From NCBI GenBank assembly GCA_002415855.1, contig DIAS01000004.1, positions 1 to 27,716 on the forward strand: 27,716 nucleotides of DNA, read 5' to 3'. The notes under the pieces are model-generated. The model did no database searches. It worked only from the letters and a program-made list of their open reading frames with translations, and was not told the origin of the DNA. Source of the DNA: Bacteroidales bacterium UBA5072 (lineage in GTDB: Bacteria > Bacteroidota > Bacteroidia > Bacteroidales > UBA10428). A program made the position numbers and the translations under genes. Of this stretch, positions 15,763 to 24,857 are shown piece after piece (position 1 is the first letter of the stretch; each line of letters starts with the position of its first letter).

Positions 15763-16608
15763 ATGGATGTATTTCACAAAGCAGCACTGCTAACTGCCAG
15801 GATCAAAGTACTCAGAGAATCAGGCAAAACCGTCGGATTTGTTCCCACCATGGGAGCGCTGCATGAAGGTCATTTGTCGCTTGTGCGGACGTGCAAGCAG
15901 CAGAATGATTTTGCGGTGGCAAGTATTTTTGTTAACCCAACCCAGTTTAATGATGCGAATGACCTGAGACGGTATCCCCGCATGCCTGAAAAAGACAGGG
16001 AGATGCTTGAATCAGCGGGTTGCGACCTGCTGTTCATGCCGGAAGAAAAGGAAGTTTATCCGGAACCTGATACACGACGGTTTGATTTTGGCGGACTGGA
16101 CAGTCACATGGAAGGGAAACACCGGCCCGGCCATTTCAATGGTGTGGCCCAGGTGGTGACACGGCTTTTTGATATTGTATGTCCCCACAAAGCCTATTTC
16201 GGATTAAAGGATTTTCAGCAGCTCGCCATTATAAAAAAAATTACAGCCGACCTGCATTATCCGGTTGAAATTGTTTCATGTCCCATTGTGCGGGAATCCG
16301 ACGGACTGGCTATGAGTTCCAGGAACAGGCTGCTCAGTGAGGAAGAGCGTAAACAGGCCCTGATTTTATCGGAATCCCTGTTCCTTGCCAAAAAAATGAA
16401 AGACCGACATACCCCTCAGGAGATCAGGAAATTTGTCAGCGATCGCCTTAAAGCTGTCGCGGGAGTGGAACTCGAATACTTTGAGATCATCAGCGGGACG
16501 AGTTTGCTGCCTGTTCACACGTGGGGGGACAAGGAGGAAATTATCGGGTGTATTGCGGCCCGGGTGGGTAAAATCAGACTTATCGATAATATTAATTTTT
16601 CTTTGTAA
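15763..16608 (+). CDS. panC: Pantothenate synthetase
   Basis: ATP-dependent ligase joining pantoate and beta-alanine to make pantothenate, the last step of vitamin B5 synthesis; cytoplasmic. It has 281 residues, the usual length. The nucleotidyltransferase HxGH motif is HEGH (34-37) within FVPTMGALHEGHLSLV. Pantoate-binding and KMSKS-equivalent regions appear as YFGLKDFQQLAII and SDGLAMSSRN. All catalytic blocks are intact and the C-terminus RVGKIRLIDNI is typical. It is followed by panD, whose product makes the beta-alanine substrate, so the two steps are co-encoded. Confidence 0.97.
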   Translation: MDVFHKAALLTARIKVLRESGKTVGFVPTMGALHEGHLSLVRTCKQQNDFAVASIFVNPTQFNDANDLRRYPRMPEKDREMLESAGCDLLFMPEEKEVYPEPDTRRFDFGGLDSHMEGKHRPGHFNGVAQVVTRLFDIVCPHKAYFGLKDFQQLAIIKKITADLHYPVEIVSCPIVRESDGLAMSSRNRLLSEEERKQALILSESLFLAKKMKDRHTPQEIRKFVSDRLKAVAGVELEYFEIISGTSLLPVHTWGDKEEIIGCIAARVGKIRLIDNINFSL

Positions 16609-16620
16609 TTTTATGTTATG

Positions 16621-16974
16621 ATGTATATAGAAGTAGTCAAATCGAAGATACACAGAGTTACCGTCACAGAAGCCAACCTCAATTATATGGGCAGTATCAC
16701 CATTGATGAAAACCTGATGGATGCAGCCAACCTGATTGAAAATGAAAAGGTGCAGGTCGTTAACATCAACAACGGTGAAAGGTTGGAAACCTATGTAATC
16801 CGGGGAGAGCGGGATACCGGAGTCATATGTCTCAATGGTCCCGCAGCCCGCAAGGTTGCCGTGGGCGATGTTGTTATTATCATGTCGTACGCCATGATGG
16901 ATTTTGAGGAAGCCAGACGGTTCAGACCGGTGATCATTCTTCCTGACACTGCCACAAACAAACTCCTAAAATAG
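16621..16974 (+). CDS. panD: Aspartate 1-decarboxylase (proenzyme)
   Basis: Pyruvoyl enzyme converting L-aspartate to beta-alanine for pantothenate synthesis. It has 117 residues. Of two adjacent ATG codons (16618 and 16621) I choose the second, because it puts the self-cleavage site at the canonical Gly24-Ser25 (in NYMGSITI), with K9, T57, Y58 and N72 also at their usual numbers. Ser25 becomes the pyruvoyl group after cleavage. No separate maturation factor is seen, nor usually needed outside enterobacteria. It lies 12 bp after panC and 7 bp before rfaE2. Confidence 0.96.
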   Translation: MYIEVVKSKIHRVTVTEANLNYMGSITIDENLMDAANLIENEKVQVVNINNGERLETYVIRGERDTGVICLNGPAARKVAVGDVVIIMSYAMMDFEEARRFRPVIILPDTATNKLLK

Positions 16975-16981
16975 GAAGACC

Positions 16982-17467
16982 ATGCCCAGGCTCACTGCCA
17001 TAAACAGAAAGATTCTTGCCGGCGACTCGCTTGACAGATGGCTCGCTGTTGCCAGGTTTAAGAGAAGATCGATCGTTTTTACCAACGGTTGTTTTGATAT
17101 CCTCCACAGGGGTCATGTTCTGTACCTTGCACAGGCAGCCGGTCTGGGGGATCTGTTGATCATCGGATTAAATACGGACGCATCGGTTAAGAAGCTGAAG
17201 GGACCTTCCAGGCCTTACCAGGATGAGGAATCCCGGGCGCTGATCCTGGCATCGCTGGGTTTTGTCTCGGCAGTAGTGCTTTTTGATGAGGAAACGCCTG
17301 CCAACCTGATCAAAAGGATCCAGCCCCATTACCTGGTAAAAGGCGGTGATTACAAAGTTGAGGAAATTGTCGGAAATGACATTGTCAGGGCCTACGGCGG
17401 GCACGTCATAACCTTGCCCCTTGTTGAAGGCTTTTCAAGCACCTCGATCATCGAAAAATCATCCTGA
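16982..17467 (+). CDS. rfaE2: Heptose 1-phosphate adenylyltransferase (HldE C-domain type)
   Basis: Cytidylyltransferase-fold enzyme of 161 residues, matching the C-terminal half of HldE: it activates D-glycero-beta-D-manno-heptose 1-phosphate to the ADP-sugar for lipopolysaccharide core. FTNGCFDILHRGHVLYL carries the HxGH motif (HRGH). VKGGDYK and the GFSSTSIIEK end are typical of the family. The kinase half (rfaE1/HldA) is absent here and must be elsewhere. It sits between panD (7 bp) and radA (5 bp), an operon without obvious shared function. Confidence 0.92.
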   Translation: MPRLTAINRKILAGDSLDRWLAVARFKRRSIVFTNGCFDILHRGHVLYLAQAAGLGDLLIIGLNTDASVKKLKGPSRPYQDEESRALILASLGFVSAVVLFDEETPANLIKRIQPHYLVKGGDYKVEEIVGNDIVRAYGGHVITLPLVEGFSSTSIIEKSS

Positions 17468-17472
17468 ACCTG

Positions 17473-18843
17473 ATGGCCAAAGCCAAAACGGTTTTCGTAT
17501 GCCGCAGTTGCGGTACGGAGGCTCCCAAATGGATCGGCAGATGTCCCTCATGCGGGGAGTGGAACACTTTTACGGAGGAAGTTGTAGTAAGGACAAGCTC
17601 CATTGCCGAAACACATTTCTCATCAGGTAATGTTACCCCGGTAAGGCTTCACGAGGTGGATCCGAAAAGCCAGCCTCGCCTGGATACACAAACCGGTGAA
17701 CTGAACCGTGTACTGGGCGGCGGGCTTGTGAGAGGTTCGGTGGTGCTTATAGGCGGTGAACCCGGGATCGGGAAATCGACCCTGGCCCTGCAAGTCGCCC
17801 TGGCGATGAACAATCTCAAGGTACTTTATATTTCAGGCGAGGAAAGCGTGCAGCAGATCAGGATGCGTGCTGACAGGATCGGCCGTACAAACGAGAACTG
17901 CTATGTGCTCAGTGAAATATCGTTGCAGGGTATTTTCACACACCTGCAGAACCTTCAGCCCGATATTCTCATCATCGATTCGGTACAGACCCTCCAGGAT
18001 GAAACCCTGGAATCGTCACCCGGCAGCATTTCGCAGATCAGGGAATGTGCAGGTAAGCTCATGAAGTATGCCAAGGAAACCTCCACGCCCGTTTTCCTGA
18101 TCGGGCATATTACCAAGGATGGTACGCTGGCGGGACCAAAGATACTCGAACATATCGTTGACACAGTTTTGCTGTTCGAAGGCGACCAGCATTACCTTTA
18201 CCGCATTCTCCGGGCCTCAAAAAACAGGTTCGGTGCAACGGCTGAACTGGGCATATTTGAAATGCTGCATGACGGGCTGAGGGAGGTGAACAACCCTTCG
18301 GAAGTGCTCATCAACAAAAACAACGAGGGATTGAGCGGTATCGCCACGGCAGCTACCATCGACGGGATACGGCCTTTTCTTATTGAAGTGCAGGCACTTG
18401 TCAGCACGGCTGCCTATGGCACTCCACAGCGGGTTTCCACCGGATATGACGTGAGACGGCTGAATATGCTGTTGGCTGTTCTCGAGCGAAAGGCTGGGTT
18501 TAAACTGGCCACACGTGATGTATTCCTCAACCTGGCAGGCGGCCTGAGGGTTACTGATCCTGCACTGGACCTGGCGGTTATCGGGGCCGTCCTCTCCTCG
18601 GGAGTGGATAAGGCGATCACGAAAAGAATGTGTTTCAGCGCTGAGGTTGGCCTTTCCGGCGAGATACGCCCGGTAGGACGGATCGAAAACCGGATCCGCG
18701 AAGCCGGAAGGCTTGGTTTTACAGGCATTATGATATCAGGAGCCTATGAAAAGATCAACATGCCGGGCAAAGAGTTGATTAAGGTGATCAAAGTGAACCG
18801 TGTGGATGAGGCGGTAAAGAAACTTTTCAGAGAGGAAGAATAG
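17473..18843 (+). CDS. radA: DNA repair ATPase/helicase RadA
   Basis: RecA-like protein acting in branch migration and processing of recombination intermediates; 456 residues, full length. Domains in order: C4 zinc finger with C10, C13, C24 and C27; RecA core with Walker A GEPGIGKST (95-103), Walker B LIIDS near 166-170 and the RadA-specific KNRFG motif (250-254); and a Lon-protease-like C-terminal domain containing DPALDLAVIGAVLSS and FSAEVGLSGEIRPV. All key residues are present. It is the last gene of the panC-panD-rfaE2-radA run, ending just before a tandem repeat and the convergent PBP gene. Confidence 0.97.
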   Translation: MAKAKTVFVCRSCGTEAPKWIGRCPSCGEWNTFTEEVVVRTSSIAETHFSSGNVTPVRLHEVDPKSQPRLDTQTGELNRVLGGGLVRGSVVLIGGEPGIGKSTLALQVALAMNNLKVLYISGEESVQQIRMRADRIGRTNENCYVLSEISLQGIFTHLQNLQPDILIIDSVQTLQDETLESSPGSISQIRECAGKLMKYAKETSTPVFLIGHITKDGTLAGPKILEHIVDTVLLFEGDQHYLYRILRASKNRFGATAELGIFEMLHDGLREVNNPSEVLINKNNEGLSGIATAATIDGIRPFLIEVQALVSTAAYGTPQRVSTGYDVRRLNMLLAVLERKAGFKLATRDVFLNLAGGLRVTDPALDLAVIGAVLSSGVDKAITKRMCFSAEVGLSGEIRPVGRIENRIREAGRLGFTGIMISGAYEKINMPGKELIKVIKVNRVDEAVKKLFREEE

Positions 18844-18845
18844 TA

Positions 18846-18883
18846 CAATGTGCCAATGTGCCAATGTGCCAATGTGCCAATGG
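18846..18883. repeat. Octanucleotide tandem repeat (CAATGTGC x4.75)
   Basis: Four perfect CAATGTGC units and a partial CAATGG lie between the radA stop and the end of the convergent PBP gene (stop at 18889). The array is entirely noncoding and has no dyad symmetry. Confidence 0.9.
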
Positions 18884-18888
18884 ATAAA

Positions 18889-21231
18889 TTACCATTCGTT
18901 CTCCCAGTAATAATCCTCTCCTCCACCTGGGGCAGCAACATCCCTGCAATTGGGTATGGGCGCCATTCCGGGCGGAGCTTCAAAGACGTCGTTCTGCGTT
19001 ATTCCCAGGGTACTATCGGCATAGACCTTCTGCATGAAAAGGGCATAGATAGGCAGCGCCATGGTAGCTCCCTGTCCCATATCCATCCTGTCAAAATGTA
19101 CTGAACGGTCCTCGGCACCTACCCATCCGCCGGCTACCAGTTTGGGTGCAATACCGATCATCCACCCGTCGGAGTGATTCTGCGTGGTACCGGTTTTGGC
19201 TGCAATCTGGGCAGTAAAGTTATATCTGTAGCGTAAGCGCACAGCAGTGCCGAAATTGGTCACCCCTTCCATCAGGTTCAGCATCAAGAAAGCAGTCTGC
19301 TCGCTGATCGCTTCATATTTTTCGGGTGTGAACTCAGCCAGGATGTTGCCGTTCTTATCTTCGATACGGCTGATGAAGACGGGCTGAACATGTTCTCCTT
19401 TGTTAGCAAAGGTTGCATAGGAAGAGACCATCTCGGCGACGGTCATGTCGGAAGTTCCGTAGATCATAGAAGGCACAGGGTCGATATAGCTGGTGATGCC
19501 CATTTTGTGAGCGATATCGGCTATGGGTTTTGGGTTGAATTCCTTCACCAGATAAGCGGAGATATTGTTCTCCGAGGTTGCCAGTCCCCATTTGAGGGTT
19601 TTCATCTGTCCCAGGTCCTCTTTCCGGCTGTTACTCTTTGGTATATAAACGCTGTCATTCACATAAAAGGTCTGCGATATGTTGGGAACCTCATCACAGG
19701 GGCTCCTGCCCTCCTGCATGGCCAGAATGTACAGGAAGGGTTTAAAGGTTGAACCGGCCTGCCGTTTGCTCTGCGTCACATGGTCGTACTTGAAGCTGGC
19801 AAAATCGATTCCACCGACATAAGCCTTTACGTGTCCGTTAACCGGATCCATGGCCATGAAGCCCGTACGCAGGAAATGCTTATAGTACCGGATGGAATCG
19901 AGGGGTGACATTGTCGTATCAATTTCACCCCGCCAGCTGAACACCTTCATGTGAACAGGCCTTTTAAATTCTTTCAGAATCTCACTGGTCGACAATCCCT
20001 GGTTCTTCAGGCTCCTGCCCCTGTCGGAGTTCAGCATGGCCCTGGTCAGGATCTTTTCGATGTCCTGATCTGTCAGATCTCTCGAAAAAGGTGCCCGCTT
20101 GCTGATTTTCTTTTCTTTGAAGAAAGCAGGTTGCAGGTAACCACCGAGATGCTCCCTGACGGCTTCCTCGGCATACTGCTGCATTTTGGAATTTACGGTT
20201 GAGTAAATTTTCAGGCCATCCGTATAGAGGTTGTACGGGTTACCATCGGGTTTCCTGTTCTTGTTGCACCATCCGAACAAGGGATCGTTCATCCACCGGA
20301 GAGAATCCTCGTGGTACTGTCCGTAATCAAAATAGTCTTTTCGCCTCGGTTCCTTTTTTGTAAGGGTACTGCGTAAATGTTCACGGAAATAGGTAGCCAG
20401 ACCCTGGTCATGGGCTATACGCTGGAATTTTAAGGTCAAAGGCAAACCCTTTAGCGAATCAGCCTCGTCATTGCTGAGATATTTGTATTTGACCATCTGA
20501 TTTAACACCACGTTACGGCGGCGCTGCACACGTTCACGCTTTGCAGAATCGGCAGGATTATAATAGGAAGGGTTTTTGGCCATGCCCACCAGCATCGCGC
20601 TTTGTTCCAGGTCAAGAGAATCAGGCAGTGTGCTGAAATATACCTGGGCAGCGGATTTGATGCCGACAGCCTGGTTGAGAAAATCACACTGGTTAAAGTA
20701 CATGGTGATAATTTCCTCCTTGGTATAAGCTTTTTCAAGCCTTACGGCGATGATCCATTCCTTGACCTTCTGCAGGACCCTTCCAAAGATTGTCCTTGGA
20801 GGTTCGTGAAAGAGAAGTTTGGCCAGTTGCTGGGTGATTGTACTTCCGCCCCCGGAGCTTTTCTGCATAAGCAGTCCGGTTTTAATCACCACACGGGCAA
20901 GACCCCTGGCATCAATTCCCGAATGCCTGTAGAACCGTTTGTCCTCCGTGGCAATAAGGGCTTTGATGAGGTGATCAGGGAGTTCGTCATAATCCACATA
21001 GGTCCGGTTCTGGTTCTTGTAATAGAAGGAGCCCAGAATATTCCCTTCCTCGGAGATCACCTGTGAGGCCAGGTTGATCTTGGGATTCTCGAGTGTTTTA
21101 ATATTGGGCATAGGACCCAGTCCACCAACTGCAGCCAGCAAAAGCAAGAGAGCAATTAATGCAAACGGCGATGCAAATATGATCCAGAAATATTTGTTGA
21201 ACTTTTTCCTGTCGATGTTGGTTTTAATCAT
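18889..21231 (-). CDS. Class A penicillin-binding protein (PBP1A-like)
   Basis: Bifunctional peptidoglycan glycosyltransferase/transpeptidase, 780 residues, anchored by one N-terminal membrane segment (about 14-36). The GT51 domain has catalytic E96 in ATEDKRFYRHSGID and GGGSTITQQLAK (127-138). The transpeptidase domain has the SxxK motif S494-TF-K497, SEN (553-555) and KTG (679-681) followed by TTQNHSDGWMIG, so both activities look intact. A linker of about 150 residues with DPLFGWCNKNR precedes the transpeptidase, as in Bacteroidota PBP1A. The C-terminus ends in a Gly/acidic tail, GGGEDYYWENEW. It is a single gene, convergent with radA and divergent from topA. The name mrcA/ponA is avoided because orthology is uncertain. 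Confidence 0.94.
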   Translation of the reverse strand: MIKTNIDRKKFNKYFWIIFASPFALIALLLLLAAVGGLGPMPNIKTLENPKINLASQVISEEGNILGSFYYKNQNRTYVDYDELPDHLIKALIATEDKRFYRHSGIDARGLARVVIKTGLLMQKSSGGGSTITQQLAKLLFHEPPRTIFGRVLQKVKEWIIAVRLEKAYTKEEIITMYFNQCDFLNQAVGIKSAAQVYFSTLPDSLDLEQSAMLVGMAKNPSYYNPADSAKRERVQRRRNVVLNQMVKYKYLSNDEADSLKGLPLTLKFQRIAHDQGLATYFREHLRSTLTKKEPRRKDYFDYGQYHEDSLRWMNDPLFGWCNKNRKPDGNPYNLYTDGLKIYSTVNSKMQQYAEEAVREHLGGYLQPAFFKEKKISKRAPFSRDLTDQDIEKILTRAMLNSDRGRSLKNQGLSTSEILKEFKRPVHMKVFSWRGEIDTTMSPLDSIRYYKHFLRTGFMAMDPVNGHVKAYVGGIDFASFKYDHVTQSKRQAGSTFKPFLYILAMQEGRSPCDEVPNISQTFYVNDSVYIPKSNSRKEDLGQMKTLKWGLATSENNISAYLVKEFNPKPIADIAHKMGITSYIDPVPSMIYGTSDMTVAEMVSSYATFANKGEHVQPVFISRIEDKNGNILAEFTPEKYEAISEQTAFLMLNLMEGVTNFGTAVRLRYRYNFTAQIAAKTGTTQNHSDGWMIGIAPKLVAGGWVGAEDRSVHFDRMDMGQGATMALPIYALFMQKVYADSTLGITQNDVFEAPPGMAPIPNCRDVAAPGGGEDYYWENEW

Positions 21232-21280
21232 ACTATTGGGTAGTGAAGGGGGTAAAAATAGTAATTATTTGAATTAAAAT

Positions 21281-21311
21281 TTTGAACTTAGCCCCATAAT
21301 TGATTTATTTG
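21281..21311 (+). promoter_or_regulatory. Bacteroidota-type promoter for topA
   Basis: TTTG (21281-21284) and TTTATTTG (21304-21311) are separated by 19 bp, matching the TTTG/TAnnTTTG (-33/-7) arrangement with one mismatch in the -7. The leader to the ATG at 21335 would be about 15 nt. Confidence 0.55.
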
Positions 21312-21334
21312 CACCCTCATTAAACGTTTGGTGG

Positions 21335-23650
21335 ATGATTAACAATCTGGTAATAGTTGAATCGCCGGCTAAGGCAAAAACAATCGAGAAATTCCTGGGA
21401 AAGGACTTTAAGGTGAAGTCGAGCATGGGTCATATCCGCGATTTGGCAAAGGAAGATCTTGGTATTGATATCAAAAACAATTTTAAGCCCAGGTATATTG
21501 TACCGGCCGATAAAAAAAAGACGGTTGCTGAGCTGAAGGAATCTGTAAAGAATTCAAAAACAGTATGGCTTGCATCGGATGAGGACCGCGAAGGGGAAGC
21601 CATTGCCTGGCATCTGTTCGAAGAATTGAAGCTGAGCAAAGAGAATACCAAGCGGATTGTCTTTCATGAGATCACCAAAGATGCCATTTTACATGCTATT
21701 GAGAATTACCGGGGGATTGATCAGAACCTGGTGGATGCCCAACAGGCCAGGCGTATACTTGACCGGATGGTGGGATTTGAAATTTCCCCCATACTCTGGA
21801 GAAAAGTGAAACCCTCACTTTCGGCAGGCCGTGTACAATCTGTGGCTGTGAGACTGATCGTGGAACGTGAAAGGGAAATCATCAATTTCAAAAGCACATC
21901 GGCATACCGGGTAAATGCCATCTTTGAAGTTCATGACAGGAACAACAAGGTTCACCAGCTTAAAGCTGAGCTGGATGAGCGTTTTTCCGACCACAGCAAA
22001 GCCCTGGAGTTCCTCGAAAAATGCAAGGATGCAACATTCACCATTGCCGATATTGTAAAAAAACCGGCCAAGAAATCACCTTCGCCGCCTTTTACCACCT
22101 CCACACTGCAGCAGGAAGCCAGCAGGAAACTGGGATTCTCGGTTTCACAAACCATGACTGTTGCACAACGTTTGTACGAGGCAGGATTGATCACTTACAT
22201 GAGAACCGACTCGGTGAATCTTTCAAACACTGCACTGACGGCAGCCGAGGAAATAATCAGTCGTGAATTCGGCAAGGATTATGTGAATATCAGGAATTAT
22301 AAAACCAAAAGCAAAGGTGCACAGGAAGCCCATGAAGCGATCAGGCCTGCCTATCTCAGCAATCCGGTCATCGAGGGTAGTACCGGGGAGAAAAGGCTTT
22401 ACGAGCTAATCTGGAAGCGTACCATTGCATCACAAATGAGCGATGCCCGTTTGGAGAAAACTACGGTAACTATTACTGTATCAGGCCGGAAAGAAAAATT
22501 CATTGCAGAAGGCGAGGTCATGAAGTTTGAAGGATTTCTCAAGGTTTATCTCGAATCATCCGATGACGAAGCGGAAGAGAAGGGCGAGGTAATGCTGCCC
22601 CCGCTGGAAAACGGTACCATCCTTTCTTATATGGCGATCAGTGCCACAGAGCGGTTTACCCATTATCCTCCGCGGTATACCGAGGCCAGTCTCGTTAAAA
22701 AGCTGGAAGAACTTGGAATAGGAAGACCTTCGACATATGCACCCACCATATCCACCATCCAGCAAAGAGGCTATGTAATCAAGGAAGAACGTCCCGGCAA
22801 AGAGCGCAGTTATAATATTATCCAGCTTGAAAGGGGCAAAATAAAGGAAGTAACAAATACAGAAATTACGGGCGCCGAGAAGGGGAAACTTTTCCCTGAT
22901 AATATCGGTATGGTTGTCAATGATTTTCTGGTGGAGCATTTTTCCGAGATCCTTGATTTCAATTTCACTGCATCGGTAGAAAAGGAATTCGATGAGATCG
23001 CTGATGGCAAGGCCAACTGGACTGACATGATCAAAAAGTTCTACCAGTCATTTCACAAAAAGGTCGAAGATACGCTCGCCAAAAAGGAAATTACCAAGGC
23101 GGAACGGTTACTGGGTAATGATCCTGTATCAGGTAAACCCGTATATGCACGAATGGCGCGATTCGGAGCTGTTGCGCAGATCGGAGAGACATCGGGAGAG
23201 GAAAAGCCAAAATACGCGCAGTTGCGGAAAGGTCAGAACATCGAATCGGTAACGCTACAGGAAGCACTTGATCTTTTCAAGCTTCCCCGAAATCTCGGCT
23301 CTTTCGAGAATAGTGAAATAACTGTGTCTACCGGCCGGTTTGGTCCGTATGTCCTGCATCAGTCACGTTTTTATTCCTTGCACAAGGGTGTTGACGATCC
23401 TTATACCATTGAACTCGACAGGGCAATCGTGCTGATCCAGGAGAAACGTGAAAAAGACAGGAACAAGGTGATCACCGTTTTCAAGGAAGACAAGGAATTA
23501 ATGGTCTTAAACGGCCGCTGGGGCCCTTATATCAGCCATAAGAAGGAGAACTACAAGATTCCCAGGGGAACAGATCCCGGATCGATGACTTTCGAAGACT
23601 GTATGAAGATCGTTGGCAATACACCTGTGAAGAAAAAGAAAAGGAAATAA
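21335..23650 (+). CDS. topA: DNA topoisomerase I
   Basis: Type IA topoisomerase that relaxes negative supercoils; 771 residues. The TOPRIM domain opens LVIVESPAKAKTIEKFLG (E9) and has SDEDREGEA with D82, D84 and E86. The catalytic tyrosine is Y287 in GLITYMRTDS. SAGRVQSVAVRL and GIGRPSTYAPTISTIQ mark the core. The C-terminus lacks the Cys4 zinc fingers of E. coli TopA. Instead it carries topoisomerase C-terminal repeats (GRFGPYV, GRWGPYIS) and a basic tail KKKKRK, normal for this phylum. The arginase-fold gene follows after 13 bp. Confidence 0.97.
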   Translation: MINNLVIVESPAKAKTIEKFLGKDFKVKSSMGHIRDLAKEDLGIDIKNNFKPRYIVPADKKKTVAELKESVKNSKTVWLASDEDREGEAIAWHLFEELKLSKENTKRIVFHEITKDAILHAIENYRGIDQNLVDAQQARRILDRMVGFEISPILWRKVKPSLSAGRVQSVAVRLIVEREREIINFKSTSAYRVNAIFEVHDRNNKVHQLKAELDERFSDHSKALEFLEKCKDATFTIADIVKKPAKKSPSPPFTTSTLQQEASRKLGFSVSQTMTVAQRLYEAGLITYMRTDSVNLSNTALTAAEEIISREFGKDYVNIRNYKTKSKGAQEAHEAIRPAYLSNPVIEGSTGEKRLYELIWKRTIASQMSDARLEKTTVTITVSGRKEKFIAEGEVMKFEGFLKVYLESSDDEAEEKGEVMLPPLENGTILSYMAISATERFTHYPPRYTEASLVKKLEELGIGRPSTYAPTISTIQQRGYVIKEERPGKERSYNIIQLERGKIKEVTNTEITGAEKGKLFPDNIGMVVNDFLVEHFSEILDFNFTASVEKEFDEIADGKANWTDMIKKFYQSFHKKVEDTLAKKEITKAERLLGNDPVSGKPVYARMARFGAVAQIGETSGEEKPKYAQLRKGQNIESVTLQEALDLFKLPRNLGSFENSEITVSTGRFGPYVLHQSRFYSLHKGVDDPYTIELDRAIVLIQEKREKDRNKVITVFKEDKELMVLNGRWGPYISHKKENYKIPRGTDPGSMTFEDCMKIVGNTPVKKKKRK

Positions 23651-23663
23651 TCCATTCCGATAC

Positions 23664-24809
23664 ATGGATCTGAATTACTATTTTGAACCTGTTTCACTGG
23701 AGAAGCCCGACGAATACTTCCGGTACAGTGATGTCATGTTTGGCCGTAACATCAGGATCAACACGCCCAGCACCCCGATCGATGAGATCAGCAATTACCA
23801 GCTGGCTATCCTGGGGATCAACGAAGATCGTAATTCCTCTAACAAGGGTTCAGCAGCAGCCCCCAACCAGATCAGGATGAAATTATACGAGCTTTTCAGG
23901 ATCAATGAGAAGCTCAGAATCATTGATCTCGGCAATTTAAAGCAAACCGCGACACCTGAAGACACCTATTTTGGCATCCGGGATGTTATGACCGATTTAC
24001 TGAATAACCAGGTCACGGCAATCATTATCGGTGGCACACAGGATCTTACACGCGGGATCTACATGGCTTATGAGCAACGATCGACCCCGGTCAATGTCGT
24101 AAACATCGATTCAAGACTCGATATGGAGGAAGGTATCCTGTCGTCCACGTCATGGGTCTTGCCGGTGATCAATAGTCCCCGGTTGTTCAGATACAGTGCG
24201 ATGGGCCATCAGCAATATCTGGTTGATAACAGCCATGCTCAGCAGATCGAAGAAAGAGGATTTGATGTGATCAGGCTCGGAACTTTGCGTTCGGGTATGT
24301 TGCTGGCCGAACCATTCCTTCGTGATGCCCACCTGGTAAGCCTTGATATTGCCAGTATCAGGCAATCCGATGCCCCCGGCACACGCTATCCTTCACCCAA
24401 CGGTCTTACCGCTGAGGAAGCCTGCCAGCTGGCGAGATACGCCGGTATGAGCGACCAGGTATCCTGCTTCGGACTTTATGAGATCAACCCGGAATTCGAC
24501 AGGAATCACCAGACATCCCATCTGGCAGCACAGGCCATCTGGTACTTTGTGGAAGGATTCTCGCAACGGAAAATGGAAAGGCCGGAAGAGAACAATCCGG
24601 ATTTTAAGGTTTTTATGGTGAATCACCAGGATATGGAACATACCCTGACTTTTTACAAAAGTCTGGTTACAGGTCGCTGGTGGATGGAAATTCCTGAAAT
24701 CAAAACCGGAAATCAGTTATTGGTAGCTTGTTCACAGGAAGAATATCAGCAGGCATGCAATCATGATATTCCTGAGTTGTGGTGGAGGGCATTTCAGAGG
24801 ATCAATTAG
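23664..24809 (+). CDS. Arginase/formimidoylglutamase-fold protein lacking metal ligands
   Basis: Ureohydrolase-fold protein of 381 residues, usually annotated as formimidoylglutamase or arginase family. The three metal motifs can be placed but are eroded. GGDH becomes GGTQ (123-126), losing the His. DxHxD becomes D149-S-R151-L-D153, losing the middle His. SxDxD becomes S226-L-D228-I-A230, losing the second Asp, though the following APGTRYPSP (PGT) is kept. Three of the six manganese ligands are therefore missing and ureohydrolase activity is unlikely. The reading frame is intact and well ordered, so this is a pseudoenzyme under selection rather than a pseudogene. The N-terminal YYFEPVSL and the C-terminal PELWWRAFQRIN are not typical of catalytic members. 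It is co-directional with topA (13 bp). Function unknown. Confidence 0.8.
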   Translation: MDLNYYFEPVSLEKPDEYFRYSDVMFGRNIRINTPSTPIDEISNYQLAILGINEDRNSSNKGSAAAPNQIRMKLYELFRINEKLRIIDLGNLKQTATPEDTYFGIRDVMTDLLNNQVTAIIIGGTQDLTRGIYMAYEQRSTPVNVVNIDSRLDMEEGILSSTSWVLPVINSPRLFRYSAMGHQQYLVDNSHAQQIEERGFDVIRLGTLRSGMLLAEPFLRDAHLVSLDIASIRQSDAPGTRYPSPNGLTAEEACQLARYAGMSDQVSCFGLYEINPEFDRNHQTSHLAAQAIWYFVEGFSQRKMERPEENNPDFKVFMVNHQDMEHTLTFYKSLVTGRWWMEIPEIKTGNQLLVACSQEEYQQACNHDIPELWWRAFQRIN

Positions 24810-24814
24810 AAGAG

Positions 24815-24850
24815 GGTTGTAGGTTGTAAGTTGTGATGGTTGTAGGTTGT
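24815..24850. repeat. Degenerate GGTTGTA heptamer repeat
   Basis: GGTTGTA, GGTTGTA, AGTTGTG, AT, GGTTGTA, GGTTGT run between the stop codons of the convergent arginase-fold and SiaC-like genes. The array is noncoding and contains no hairpin. Confidence 0.8.
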
Positions 24851-24857
24851 CCCTGCC

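Noticed and set aside
18846..18883. Reading the tandem octamers as a CRISPR array
   Set aside because: The units are 8 bp and directly abutting, with no spacers and no cas genes nearby.
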